From positions 1-40,299 of IMG/VR virus record IMGVR_UViG_3300034073_002842: DNA of 40,299 nt; one strand, 5' to 3'. How positions within the stretch are numbered: position 1 is the stretch's first letter; every line of letters starts with the position of its first letter. Below, piece by piece: positions 8,253 through 15,454 of the stretch. Under the pieces are notes generated by a model that did no database searches, was not told the origin of the DNA, and saw only the letters and a list, made by a program, of their open reading frames with translations. Origin of the DNA: a virus. The translations under genes were made by a program, and so were the position numbers.

Positions 8253-8284
8253 GGCCCGGGCACACCCCGGATCAGCGCGTTACA

Positions 8285-8328
8285 GATTGTGACAGCCGCT
8301 GGTCTGGGGTGCTGGCCGCTCGGATGAT
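8285..8328 (+). promoter_or_regulatory. Promoter-like element copy A (GATTGTGAC ... GATGAT)
   Basis: In the 105-bp gap after ssb, GATTGTGAC (8285-8293) is followed 38 nt later by GATGAT (8323-8328). Four further copies of the same arrangement occur at 12783, 16376, 18122 and 18725, each upstream of a small gene. The 3' hexamer would be an xATxxT -10 box. There is no good -35, so the upstream block may bind an activator. Confidence 0.5.
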
Positions 8329-8357
8329 GGCCTCAGGCAACCACCGCCACCAACCCA

Positions 8358-8588
8358 ATGGACATCTGCACGAGCACCTACTACCGCGAGCACGCCCGCC
8401 AGCCGCGCGGCCGCGGCAGCTGGGCCTTCTGCCCTTGGAGCAAGCAGAACGCTCACGACTACCTGGAGCACACGATCTTCAGCCCTGGGGGCATGACGTT
8501 TACCGAGGCGAAGCGTTGGGCACGCCAGCACGCCAGCGACCCCAGCTCGCCGCTGGCCGGCGTCCGCACTGTCGCCGTGATGCCCTAA
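8358..8588 (+). CDS. Small hypothetical protein
   Basis: This 76-residue protein of unknown function starts about 30 bp after promoter-like copy A. It contains SWAFCPWSKQ and GGMTFTEAKRWARQH, the second an amphipathic helix. Composition and codon use match the neighbouring phage genes. It may be separately expressed, because a 105-bp gap precedes it in an otherwise packed operon. Confidence 0.6.
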   Translation: MDICTSTYYREHARQPRGRGSWAFCPWSKQNAHDYLEHTIFSPGGMTFTEAKRWARQHASDPSSPLAGVRTVAVMP

Positions 8589-8620
8589 GCGGCACTCTCG
8601 ATCCCATCGCTCTCACCACC

Positions 8621-8794
8621 ATGTTGTTCAGAGTCGAATACCGCGACCGCAAGCCCTTTGGAGACGTGATCGGCCGCGGCCTGTTCATCGAGGCCGACAG
8701 CCTGGAGCAGGCCTTCCGCCTTGCCCAGGAACGCTGCCGCGCAGACGAAGAGATCGAGTCGGTGCGCCGCTTCGCTCGCGGAGAGGCGGCGTGA
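8621..8794 (+). CDS. Small hypothetical protein
   Basis: This 57-residue protein (MLFRVEYRDR...) has an N-terminal beta-like segment and an acidic helical C-terminus (SLEQAFRLAQERC). It ends in a TGATG overlap with the next start. The family is unknown. The intact frame, the coupling and the phage-like composition support it as a gene. Confidence 0.55.
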   Translation: MLFRVEYRDRKPFGDVIGRGLFIEADSLEQAFRLAQERCRADEEIESVRRFARGEAA

Positions 8795-9066
8795 TGGCAC
8801 CGCTCGTCATCTACCAGTCACCCGCCAACGCCAACACGCCGGGCGCGGGCTGGACGATCACCCAAGACCCGACTTTCAGTCGCAATCCCAACCTCGTGCG
8901 GTTCCACCGCAGCAACGGCCAGCGCAAGCTGCTCGATCAGATCGCCGAGTGGAATCCCTACTCGCAAGCCTGGACAGCCAGTCGCTGGATGCCGAAGCCG
9001 CCGACCGTGCCGCAGTGGCTGATCGACAAGGTGGTGGCCCACATGAGCTTCGAGGATCGGGTCTGA
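8794..9066 (+). CDS. Hypothetical protein
   Basis: This 90-residue protein of unknown function contains GWTITQDPTF and LIDKVVAHMSFEDRV. The ATG at 8794 overlaps the preceding stop by one base (TGATG), and its own stop overlaps the methyltransferase start in the same way. A GTG three bases earlier is an alternative start. Confidence 0.6.
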   Translation: MAPLVIYQSPANANTPGAGWTITQDPTFSRNPNLVRFHRSNGQRKLLDQIAEWNPYSQAWTASRWMPKPPTVPQWLIDKVVAHMSFEDRV

Positions 9067-10505
9067 TGTTCAACCCCGACTTCTACCCCACCCCGGAGCT
9101 GGTGGCGGTCACCATGCTCGACCCGCTCGATCTCCGCGGCCGCACCGTGGTGGAGCCGAGCGCAGGCAGCGGCAACCTGGTGCAGGCGGCCTTGGAGCGC
9201 GGCGCCGCCGAGGTGTTGGCTGTGGAGCCCGAGCCGAAGCTGCGGGCGATCCTGGCCGCCATCCCCAGCAGCAGGCTGATCGGCAGCGACTGGCTGCAGG
9301 TCACATCCGACCAGATCAGCCATGCCGATGTGATCTGCATGAACCCGCCCTTCTCGGCGGACGAGCGGCACATCCTGCACGCCTGGGCCATCGCCCCGGC
9401 CGGCTGCGAGATCGTCGCCCTCTGCAACTGGGCCACGATCGACGACAGCCGCTACGGGTTCCGCGCCAGCCGGGAGCTGCGCACGCTGATCGGCTCCTAC
9501 GGCACCAGCCTGAACCTGGGCTCGGTGTTCACCGATGCCGAGCGCACCACCGACTGCGAGATCGGCCTGGTGCGGTTGACGAAGCCCGGCCAACGTGTAA
9601 CCGGCGCTGATGAGTTCGAGGGGTTCTTCCTGGGGCCCGACGACATCGAGGCCCAAGGCGAGGGGATCATCCCCTACCGCCGAAGCCGCGACCTGGTGAA
9701 CCGCTACGTGGAGGCCTGCCGGATCTTCGACGAGCAGCTGGCGGCCGGCGTGCGGCTGAAGGCCCAGGTCGACGGCATCTACAAGGGCGAGCTGGGCATG
9801 CAGATCACGATGGAGGGTTGCGCCGCCACCCGGAACCGCTTCCGCAAGGAGCTCCAGAAGAGCTTCTGGAAGAGCGTGATCGACGAGATGCTGCCAAGGG
9901 AGAAGGCCACCAGCCAGCTGCAGGGCGACATCAACCGGTTCGTGGAGCAGCAGGTCACGGTGCCGTTCACCGAGCGGAACCTGTTCCGCATGCTCCAGAT
10001 CATCGCCGGCACCACCGACCAGCGGATCGACCGCGCGGTGGAGGCAGCGTTCGACGAGCTGACGAAGCACACGAAGGAGAACCGCTGGCAGGTGGAGGGC
10101 TGGGCTACCAACAGCCAGTACCTGTTCAACCAGAAGTTCATCGTCCCCTACCTGGCGGAGCCGGACTGGAGCGGCGGCACGGTGAGCCTGAAGACGTGGC
10201 AGGGCAACATGCCGCGCATCCGCGACCTGATCAAGGCGCTCTGCTACATCACCGGCCGCCCCTATGCCGAGGTGGAAGATCCCGCCTGCGGCCTGAACCG
10301 GCTGGAGGCCGGCGTGTGGCACGACTGGGGGTTCTTCGAGTTCAAGGTCTACAAGAAAGGCACCGCGCACTTCCGCTTTAAGAATTGCGACGACTGGGCG
10401 GCATTGAACGCCCGGGTGGCCAGGATCAAGGGGCTGGTGCTGCCGGAGAAACTCCGGCGCAAGCCCCGCGCACGCCGCTCCACTACCACGGAGGCTCATG
10501 CCTGA
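9066..10505 (+). CDS. DNA adenine-type methyltransferase with DUF4942-like C-terminus
   Basis: This 479-residue protein has an N-terminal Rossmann-type methyltransferase domain. The S-adenosylmethionine motif is VVEPSAGSGNL (28-38), and the catalytic NPPF motif (93-96) is typical of N6-adenine and N4-cytosine DNA methylases. The C-terminal half (about 200-479) resembles DUF4942, with YNQKF-like and the diagnostic WHDWGFFEFKVYKKGTAHF near residue 420. Phages use such orphan methylases to protect their DNA from host restriction. No partner endonuclease is seen. The start overlaps the previous stop (TGATG). The target sequence cannot be read from the protein. Confidence 0.85.
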   Translation: MFNPDFYPTPELVAVTMLDPLDLRGRTVVEPSAGSGNLVQAALERGAAEVLAVEPEPKLRAILAAIPSSRLIGSDWLQVTSDQISHADVICMNPPFSADERHILHAWAIAPAGCEIVALCNWATIDDSRYGFRASRELRTLIGSYGTSLNLGSVFTDAERTTDCEIGLVRLTKPGQRVTGADEFEGFFLGPDDIEAQGEGIIPYRRSRDLVNRYVEACRIFDEQLAAGVRLKAQVDGIYKGELGMQITMEGCAATRNRFRKELQKSFWKSVIDEMLPREKATSQLQGDINRFVEQQVTVPFTERNLFRMLQIIAGTTDQRIDRAVEAAFDELTKHTKENRWQVEGWATNSQYLFNQKFIVPYLAEPDWSGGTVSLKTWQGNMPRIRDLIKALCYITGRPYAEVEDPACGLNRLEAGVWHDWGFFEFKVYKKGTAHFRFKNCDDWAALNARVARIKGLVLPEKLRRKPRARRSTTTEAHA

Positions 10506-10692
10506 TCACAATCCCTGCGCCCGCCTCGCGGCGGTGCTGCAGGCCCGCCACGTGCCCAACCCGGAGCAAGTGGCGCTGCTGGCCGCCGAGCACATCGCCG
10601 CCGAGCTGGCCCAGCGGTACGGCTACTCCGACCGCGCCGAGTGGCTCAATGCCTCAGTCGACCTCTACCGCGCACGCATCTCCGACTCATGA
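10498..10692 (+). CDS. Small hypothetical protein
   Basis: This 64-residue, Ala-rich helical protein (LLAAEHIAAELAQRYGY) overlaps the methyltransferase end by 8 bp and the next gene start by 4 bp. No family is recognised. Confidence 0.6.
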   Translation: MPDHNPCARLAAVLQARHVPNPEQVALLAAEHIAAELAQRYGYSDRAEWLNASVDLYRARISDS

Positions 10693-10829
10693 CCGACCTG
10701 CCCATCCGTCGCATCGCCGCCGGCCTGGTGGTGTTCATCACCGCCGTGCTGGTGGTGATCGCTCCCGCTGTCCGCGAGGCCAGCTGTCACCCGCTCGACT
10801 CCTGGTACAACTGCCGCCACATCCGATGA
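10689..10829 (+). CDS. Small single-span membrane protein
   Basis: This 46-residue protein has one predicted membrane helix (IAAGLVVFITAVLVVIAPAV, residues 9-28). A short positively charged N-terminus precedes it and two Cys residues follow in the tail (CHPLDSWYNC). ATGA overlaps at both ends tie it to its neighbours. The charge pattern suggests the C-terminus faces the periplasm. The function is unknown. Confidence 0.55.
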   Translation: MTDLPIRRIAAGLVVFITAVLVVIAPAVREASCHPLDSWYNCRHIR

Positions 10830-11035
10830 GCCCGACCCGCTACGGCCTCCAACGTGCGCGTGGCTGGCTCGGCCCGATCACACCAGACGGCGTGCAGCTC
10901 ATGCCATCGCCCGACCAGGCATGGACGACGACATCACTCGATGATGCGATCGAGCATGCCTTCACCCTGCGCGCCTGCTACGGCATGTCGGCCGAGGTGC
11001 GCGCCATCCGTCCCATCACCCACGACGACGAATGA
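10826..11035 (+). CDS. Small hypothetical protein
   Basis: This 69-residue protein of unknown function has GWLGPITPDGVQLMPS near the N-terminus and DDAIEHAFTLRACYGMS in the centre. It is translationally coupled at both ends by ATGA overlaps. Confidence 0.55.
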   Translation: MSPTRYGLQRARGWLGPITPDGVQLMPSPDQAWTTTSLDDAIEHAFTLRACYGMSAEVRAIRPITHDDE

Positions 11036-11247
11036 GAAAGCCCCGTGAACTGGCCGCCCAGCCGTGGCGGTTCATCCCCGGTGACCTGGCCTACGTCCGC
11101 GGCTGGCGCCAGGACCTCACCGGCCAGGTGCAGATCATCGGACAGATCGCCGGCGGTGCGCTGCCGCACTACGAAGCGATCGACAACGCCGGCACGACCT
11201 GGCGCATCTCACAGCTCGAACTGTCCTCCCGCCCAATCAACCTCTGA
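11032..11247 (+). CDS. Small hypothetical protein, SH3-like
   Basis: This 71-residue protein has a beta-rich pattern: GDLAYVRGWRQ, GQVQIIGQIAGG, and TWRISQLEL at the end. The spacing recalls small SH3-like barrels found in phage accessory genes, but I cannot assign a family. It overlaps its neighbours by 4 bp and 1 bp. Confidence 0.55.
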   Translation: MRKPRELAAQPWRFIPGDLAYVRGWRQDLTGQVQIIGQIAGGALPHYEAIDNAGTTWRISQLELSSRPINL

Positions 11248-11759
11248 TGGCCATCCTCGTTGACTGGCAGATCGCCAACCGTTGCCGCAATGGTCTGGTG
11301 ACGCCGTTTGATCCTGACCTGGTGAACCCTGCGAGCCTCGATCTCCGGCTCGGTGACACCCTGCTGATAGAGAGCGTGGAGGGGCCTGAGCTGAAGGCCT
11401 ACCCACTCAGCCAGCACAGCCAGGAGGAACCGTACTGGCTCCGGCCCGGCCAGTTCGTCCTGGCGTGCACCATGGAGCAGGTGAGCCTCACGGCTGACAT
11501 CGGCGCGCAGTTCCTGCTGAAGTCCAGCCGCGCCAGGGAGGGATTGAACCACCTCATGGCCGGCTGGATCGATCCCGGCTTCCGCGGGGCCCTCACCTTG
11601 GAGCTGCACAACGTGCGCCAGCTGCAGGCGCAGGCGCTGTGGCCTGGAATGCGGATCGGCCAGCTGATCGTCCACTACCTGGCCAGCCAGCCGGGTCGCT
11701 CGTATGCCGAGACCGGCCGCTACGTGGGGGACACCACCGTGCAGGAGAGCAGGGGATGA
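11247..11759 (+). CDS. dcd: dCTP deaminase
   Basis: This 170-residue enzyme of the dCTP deaminase/dUTPase superfamily matches dCTP deaminases throughout. It has SLDLRLGDTL near 30-39, FVLACTMEQV, the active-site block KSSRAREGLN, and AGWIDPGFRGALTLELHN (whose Glu in TLEL is the catalytic acid position), then PGMRIGQLIV. Deamination of dCTP yields dUTP, feeding dTTP synthesis for phage replication. The start overlaps the preceding stop (TGATG). No dUTPase or thymidylate synthase gene is seen in the window. Confidence 0.85.
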   Translation: MAILVDWQIANRCRNGLVTPFDPDLVNPASLDLRLGDTLLIESVEGPELKAYPLSQHSQEEPYWLRPGQFVLACTMEQVSLTADIGAQFLLKSSRAREGLNHLMAGWIDPGFRGALTLELHNVRQLQAQALWPGMRIGQLIVHYLASQPGRSYAETGRYVGDTTVQESRG

Positions 11760-12004
11760 GCGACGACCTGGTGAACCACCCCAAGCACTACACGGCGGGG
11801 CGGCATGAGGCGATCGAGGTGATCGAGGATGCGGTCGCCGCGGCGCCTGATGTGGTGGCGGCCGGCTGCCACTGGCAGGCGCTGAAGTACCTGCTAAGGC
11901 TCTGGTTCAAGGGTGAACCGCTGCAGGATGCCAAGAAGGCCAGGTGGTATCTGGACCGGCTGATCAGCAGGCTCGAGGCGCCTGTCCCGTCTGCTGACGG
12001 ATGA
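11756..12004 (+). CDS. DUF3310 protein (phage nucleotide kinase-like family)
   Basis: This 82-residue protein has the DUF3310 signature: VNHPKHYTAGRHEAIEVIED at the N-terminus, then HWQALKYLLR and DAKKARWYLDRLI. Family members are widespread in phages and are often labelled nucleotide kinase-like, but no reaction has been firmly shown as far as I know. It starts in an ATGA overlap with dcd, which fits a role in nucleotide metabolism. Its last 40 bp are overlapped by the antisense NblA-like gene. Confidence 0.85.
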   Translation: MSDDLVNHPKHYTAGRHEAIEVIEDAVAAAPDVVAAGCHWQALKYLLRLWFKGEPLQDAKKARWYLDRLISRLEAPVPSADG

Positions 12005-12146
12005 GCCAGAGGTTCGCCGCCCGCTGGCTGTGCCATGCGGAGAGCAACTGCTGGCAGAGGGAGCGCAGGGCTGTGATGTCGTCCGCGGCGTCGATGGTCC
12101 TGCGCATCCGCTCAAGCTCGAACTGCTGTGCGGTGGTGAGCTCCAT
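11964..12146 (-). CDS. NblA-like small protein (phycobilisome degradation adaptor family, tentative)
   Basis: This 60-residue, two-helix protein is encoded opposite to all its neighbours. It begins MELTTAQQFELERMRR and continues with LRSLCQQLLSAWHSQRAA and LWLIRQQ. The length, the L-(T/S)-x-x-Q-x-F start and the helical register resemble NblA, the cyanobacterial adaptor that targets phycobiliproteins to the Clp protease. NblA genes are known from some freshwater cyanophages. The match is by eye and partial: the C-terminal MIRENMY-like block of NblA is not clear. A plus-strand frame at 12001-12174 also stays open, but it has shadow-like Ser/Cys/Arg composition. There is no strong ribosome site. 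Confidence 0.5.
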   Translation of the reverse strand: MELTTAQQFELERMRRTIDAADDITALRSLCQQLLSAWHSQRAANLWLIRQQTGQAPRAC

Positions 12147-12180
12147 CGGCGTGCAGCATCTGAACCAACGGTAGGACCAC

Positions 12181-12780
12181 ATGAAGAAGCCACGATGGAG
12201 TGAGGCAGAACTGACGCGGCTGGAGTTCCTGGCCGGCGAGATGCCGCTGCCCTTGCTGTGCCAGAGCTACAACACCTGGGCGCTGAAGAACGGATACCCG
12301 CAGCGGGCGAAGTTCGCGGTGCGGAACCGGCTGCAACGCGGCGGGCTTTCCACCTTCGCGGATGGTGTGTACCTGAGCCGCGACGAGGTGGCCAGGCTGA
12401 CCGGCGCGAGCAAGGTGCGGATCACGCGGATCATCCGGGACCGTGAGCCACGGCTGGCGCGGAGTGGCTACCGCACGTTCGTGCATCGCGGCGACCTGGC
12501 GGCAGCAGCACGCGAGCATCCTGAGGACTGGTACGGAGTGGGCCGTGATGGGCTGTTCCTGCTGTTCGAGGATCCGGAGCTGGCCGAGGAGGTGGCGGCG
12601 CGTGCGGTGCGGCCTCCGTGGTCTGCGGGCCGGCGTGCGGTGAGGTGCCTGATCACGGGCAGGGTGTACGGCTCGACCAGGGCGGCAGCGCAGGCAGCAA
12701 GCTGCGGTGACAGCACGGTGCGGCGGTGTGCGGAGAGCGGCCGTGCGACGAGCTGGGGTCAGCGGTGGGAATGGGCATGA
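12181..12780 (+). CDS. Multi-domain HTH DNA-binding protein (NUMOD1-like C-terminus)
   Basis: This 199-residue protein appears to have three small DNA-binding units. The first is an N-terminal SANT/Myb-like helix set (RWSEAELTRLEFLAGEMPL). The second is a central HTH (LSRDEVARLTGASKVRITRI, about 66-85) followed by a wing and RTFVHRGDLAAAAREHPEDW. The third is a C-terminal NUMOD1-like repeat (VRCLITGRVYGSTRAAAQAA, then STVRRCAESGRATSWGQRW). NUMOD1 domains occur in homing endonucleases, but no nuclease motif is seen here, so it is more likely a regulator or decoy. AGGA precedes the ATG. It ends in an ATGA overlap. Confidence 0.7.
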   Translation: MKKPRWSEAELTRLEFLAGEMPLPLLCQSYNTWALKNGYPQRAKFAVRNRLQRGGLSTFADGVYLSRDEVARLTGASKVRITRIIRDREPRLARSGYRTFVHRGDLAAAAREHPEDWYGVGRDGLFLLFEDPELAEEVAARAVRPPWSAGRRAVRCLITGRVYGSTRAAAQAASCGDSTVRRCAESGRATSWGQRWEWA

Positions 12781-13082
12781 AGGATTGTTACAGCCTCTGG
12801 TGTGAGGTGGGCGGCCGGCTGCATGATGTGTGCATCGGGGCGCCGCCCCGGTTCAACTTCGACCGGCCTCGCAGCCGGCCCCTGGAAATGGACATCAAAG
12901 CAACCGGCAACGGATTCAGCAGCACTGAAGTGCAGTTCACTGCAGTCAGTGAGGCCGGCAAAGCTGCGATGGCCAAGGTCGGGGGCTTTGCCTGCATCGG
13001 AATGAGCATCCGCAAGAGCCATGTCGGCCAGATGCTCGACGTGCTTTCGGATCAGGGCGTCAGCATTGAATGGGTCGCCTGA
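12777..13082 (+). CDS. Small hypothetical protein
   Basis: This 101-residue protein of unknown function has SSTEVQFTAVSEAGKAAM and FACIGMSIRKSHVGQML in its C-terminal half. The start at 12777 overlaps the upstream stop (ATGA). However, promoter-like copy B lies at 12783-12827, inside this frame, so an internal ATG at 12889 (MDIKATGNG) giving 64 residues is a real alternative. The N-terminal 37 residues are less protein-like (Cys/Arg/Pro rich), which favours the shorter form. Confidence 0.6.
   Translation: MKDCYSLWCEVGGRLHDVCIGAPPRFNFDRPRSRPLEMDIKATGNGFSSTEVQFTAVSEAGKAAMAKVGGFACIGMSIRKSHVGQMLDVLSDQGVSIEWVA
12783..12827 (+). promoter_or_regulatory. Promoter-like element copy B (GATTGTTAC ... 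CATGAT)
   Basis: GATTGTTAC (12783-12791) is followed 39 nt later by CATGAT (12822-12827). Shortly after comes TGCATCGGGG, which also follows copy C at 16376. It would drive the downstream gene from 12889. Confidence 0.45.
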
Positions 13083-13136
13083 CCCACCACGGCCCGCCGG
13101 GGCCTACCCGGCAACCACTTCACCCCGTAGTGAGCC

Positions 13137-13748
13137 ATGCCCACTGGATACACGGCTGACATCAAAGACGGAATCAGCTTTGAGACCTACGCTATGAATT
13201 GCGCGCGTGCTTTTGGCGCGTGCATAACGTTGCGCGATGAGCCATCAGGCGGCGATCGGATTCCTGATGTGTTTGAGGCAAGCGATTACCACCAGCGTGC
13301 TGCAGACAAGGCGCGCGCCGAGCTACACGCATTGCTTGCGATGACCCCTGATGATCATCGCCAGGCTGCCGCAAAGGCATGGGAAGAAGCCGAAGCGACA
13401 CGCCTTCGGATACTTGAAGACAGGCGCAGGATTCGCACAGCATACGAAACCATGCTTGAAAGGGTGAACGCATGGAATCCGCCAACGCCAGACCATGTTG
13501 AGCTTCATTGCTTCATGCGCACTCAAATTGAGCAAAGCATCGAGTTCGACTGTGATGTGAGTCACTGGCTCACACCTGCACCGCGACCTGATGCAAGCAC
13601 ATGGGTGGCAGATGAAGCTCAAAGGATAAATCGCAATATCGAGTATCACGAAGAGCAGCACGCCCAGGAACTTCAGCGCGCTGCAGATCGCACGGCATGG
13701 GTTCAGTCGTTGCGGTCTTCACTGCTCGCGCAACAGGAGGCTGCATGA
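13137..13748 (+). CDS. Conserved phage hypothetical protein with coiled coil
   Basis: This 203-residue protein begins with the widely shared phage motif MPTGYTADIKDGISFETYAM, followed by CARAFGACITLRDEP. A long charged helical region (about 65-150) probably forms a coiled coil. A conserved ESI(E/R)FDC-like segment (QSIEFDCDVS) lies near residue 140, and an AWVQSLR tail ends it. I recognise the family as common in phage early regions, but no function is established. The gene is visibly richer in A and T than its neighbours, suggesting separate acquisition. A 54-bp gap precedes it. Confidence 0.8.
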   Translation: MPTGYTADIKDGISFETYAMNCARAFGACITLRDEPSGGDRIPDVFEASDYHQRAADKARAELHALLAMTPDDHRQAAAKAWEEAEATRLRILEDRRRIRTAYETMLERVNAWNPPTPDHVELHCFMRTQIEQSIEFDCDVSHWLTPAPRPDASTWVADEAQRINRNIEYHEEQHAQELQRAADRTAWVQSLRSSLLAQQEAA

Positions 13749-13924
13749 ACCCCACCCTTCGCTTCCCCCTGGTGCCCGACCTGTATCAGGTCACGATGCG
13801 CCACGGCGCCCGGCTGATCCGGCGTGAGGTCGAGGCCGTCACGGCCTACGCCGCGCTGCTGGCCGTCCGGGCCCAGCTGCCGACCGCGCAGCTCGTCTCG
13901 ATCCGCATGCCGGGGGACTGGTGA
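13745..13924 (+). CDS. Small hypothetical protein
   Basis: This 59-residue protein (MNPTLRFPLV...) has the central helix EVEAVTAYAALLAVRAQ and a basic middle. It overlaps its neighbours at ATGA and GTGA. The family is unknown. Confidence 0.6.
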   Translation: MNPTLRFPLVPDLYQVTMRHGARLIRREVEAVTAYAALLAVRAQLPTAQLVSIRMPGDW

Positions 13925-14097
13925 CCACCACCGACCACCCGCTGGCGCTGCCCGACAGCCAGGCCTGCCAGGTCGGCGTCATGCTGGAGCGCGAGCGGAT
14001 CCTCACCCTGCTCGATCACCGGATTCAGCAGCAGCCCTACCAGCGGCTGCGCCTGGTGCTGGAGCGCTTCCGCGACGACATCACCGACGCCCCATGA
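13921..14097 (+). CDS. Small hypothetical protein
   Basis: This 58-residue protein starts at GTG in a GTGA overlap and ends in an ATGA overlap. It has CQVGVMLERERILTLLDHRI and a further charged helix (RLRLVLERFRDD). This resembles short helical phage proteins of unknown role. Confidence 0.55.
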   Translation: MTTTDHPLALPDSQACQVGVMLERERILTLLDHRIQQQPYQRLRLVLERFRDDITDAP

Positions 14098-14294
14098 TGA
14101 GCGACCTGCACCGCCTGGCCAGCTTCGGCCCGGCCCCGTTCTCGATCAGCGCCACATCGCTCACCGATCACTGGGGCTGCACCATTGCCGAGGCCGTGAC
14201 CCGCCTGGATCAGCTCGCTGCCGACGGCTGGCTGAACTACTGGCAGGGCTACGGCGCCTTCACCATCACCCGATTGGAGATCCCCTGTGACTGA
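14094..14294 (+). CDS. Small winged-helix-like hypothetical protein
   Basis: This 66-residue protein has a possible winged-helix layout: SATSLTDHWGCTIAEAVTRL is the recognition-type helix pair and DGWLNYWQGYGAFTITRLE the wing. It may bind DNA and act as a small regulator. That is inferred from the pattern only. Its neighbours overlap at both ends, by 4 and 8 bp. Confidence 0.55.
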   Translation: MMSDLHRLASFGPAPFSISATSLTDHWGCTIAEAVTRLDQLAADGWLNYWQGYGAFTITRLEIPCD

Positions 14295-14442
14295 AGCAAT
14301 GACCGCCGGCCTCGCGATGGCGTGGGGCTTCCTGATGGGTGCCGCCTGGCACAGCTGGATGGAACAGAACCGCCGCGCGCGTCGCATGCCGTGGAGCATG
14401 GACAACGTGCGCAGCATCAACGACCGGAAGGTGAAGCGATGA
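14287..14442 (+). CDS. Small membrane-associated protein
   Basis: This 51-residue protein starts at GTG 14287. It has a short hydrophobic segment (AGLAMAWGFLMGAAW) followed by a basic tail (RRARRMPW). It overlaps the next gene by ATGA. The function is unknown. Confidence 0.5.
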   Translation: MTEAMTAGLAMAWGFLMGAAWHSWMEQNRRARRMPWSMDNVRSINDRKVKR

Positions 14443-14648
14443 GCGACCGTGAGCTGATCGCCCGCCTGGCTCATGCGCTGCGAGTGCAGCTCGATGGCGT
14501 GAACCTCTACTCCGAGCTGCTGGCTGAGGCTGACGCCCTGCTGGCACGTGAACGCGACCCTGACTGGCGCCGCAGCTTCACCCACGAGAACACCAGGCGA
14601 CCCGAAGGCCCACCGCCACTCAAGCTCCGCCGGGAGGTGGGGCGATGA
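14439..14648 (+). CDS. Small hypothetical protein
   Basis: This 69-residue protein has an N-terminal amphipathic helical half (ELIARLAHALRVQLDG, then ELLAEADALLARE) and a basic, Pro-rich tail. It is coupled to its neighbours by ATGA overlaps. The family is unknown. Confidence 0.55.
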   Translation: MSDRELIARLAHALRVQLDGVNLYSELLAEADALLARERDPDWRRSFTHENTRRPEGPPPLKLRREVGR

Positions 14649-15139
14649 GCGACCGACTGCGCGAGCTGTTCGATCAGCACGCCGACGATAAAACTTATGG
14701 ATACGGCACAGAGTTGTGCATGACCCGGGAAGCGTTCGAGGCTGCCGCCCGCGCCCTGCTGGCCGAGGCCCAGCCCGTAAGCACGCCCGAGCGAATCGCA
14801 TCCATCGCAGCTCAGGCGCTGGAATGCGCCCTTGCGTGGGAACCGGACGCCAGGTTGATAGGCAACGTTCGCGCTGAGGATATTGCCGACCTGTGCAGCG
14901 CCGTCATCGCCGGCTTACGCCCTGCGCCGGAGCCGGTCAGCGTGGCCGAGCGGCTGCCCACGGCGCAGGATTGCACCAAGGAAGGTGAGGTCTGGGTTGC
15001 AGTGCCCGGATTCAGCGGCTATGGCTGGGATCCTCACAGATACGTTCTGCGTCCATTGTCCGATTGGGACATGAATCGGCGTAGTCGCTGGCTGCCCCAC
15101 TGGGCGCTGCCGGTGCCGCAGGAGCAGGCCGATGGCTGA
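14645..15139 (+). CDS. DUF551-like hypothetical protein
   Basis: This 164-residue protein has an N-terminal helical part (FEAAARALLAEAQPV), as seen in many composite phage early proteins. Its C-terminal block resembles DUF551: SVAERLPTAQDCTKEGEVW, then RSRWLPHWALPVP. In DUF551 the W-x-P-x-x-W-x-P-L-P-like ending is typical. No function is known. It overlaps the next start by 8 bp. Confidence 0.65.
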   Translation: MSDRLRELFDQHADDKTYGYGTELCMTREAFEAAARALLAEAQPVSTPERIASIAAQALECALAWEPDARLIGNVRAEDIADLCSAVIAGLRPAPEPVSVAERLPTAQDCTKEGEVWVAVPGFSGYGWDPHRYVLRPLSDWDMNRRSRWLPHWALPVPQEQADG

Positions 15140-15311
15140 CCCCACGCACCCCGCCCAGCTGGCCGCCGACATCCGCACGGCAGTGGACTCCACCTGGATC
15201 CATCAGCCCGTGGTCGCCGCCCTGCTGGAGCTGGCCTCGATCATGGAGCGCCAGCGCATCATCTCCGCTGACGTGCGGGCCATCGCTAACGAACTGAGCC
15301 GCTATCCATGA
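15132..15311 (+). CDS. Small hypothetical protein
   Basis: This 59-residue, mostly helical protein (MADPTHPAQLAADIRTAV...) starts in the sequence CAGGCCGATGGCTGACC. The same junction recurs at the 15916 start, so the two gene starts may share a duplicated boundary. It ends in an ATGA overlap. Confidence 0.55.
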   Translation: MADPTHPAQLAADIRTAVDSTWIHQPVVAALLELASIMERQRIISADVRAIANELSRYP

Positions 15312-15454
15312 TCGCCTTCACCATCACCTCCGACCACGGCCGCATCGGGCCGCTGTGGTGGGTCAACTCAGTGCGCAACTGTGGTGGCCAGACTCGTCTA
15401 TGGGGCACCTTCGGCTTCGGCCGCAGCGTTCGATTCATGCTTGAGGTTGACTGA
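15308..15454 (+). CDS. Small hypothetical protein
   Basis: This 48-residue, beta-rich protein (IAFTITSDHG, PLWWVNSVRNCGG, LWGTFGFGRSVRFML) starts in an ATGA overlap and ends in TGATG. No family is recognised. Confidence 0.5.
   Translation: MIAFTITSDHGRIGPLWWVNSVRNCGGQTRLWGTFGFGRSVRFMLEVD

Noticed and set aside
12001-12174. Plus-strand 57-codon frame in the gap after DUF3310
   Set aside because: It has a good ATGA overlap, but its composition (Ser/Cys/Arg runs) is that of a shadow of the minus-strand NblA-like frame. It remains the fallback if that call fails.
12181-12780. Homing endonuclease
   Set aside because: The NUMOD1-like end suggested it, but there is no HNH, GIY-YIG or LAGLIDADG motif.
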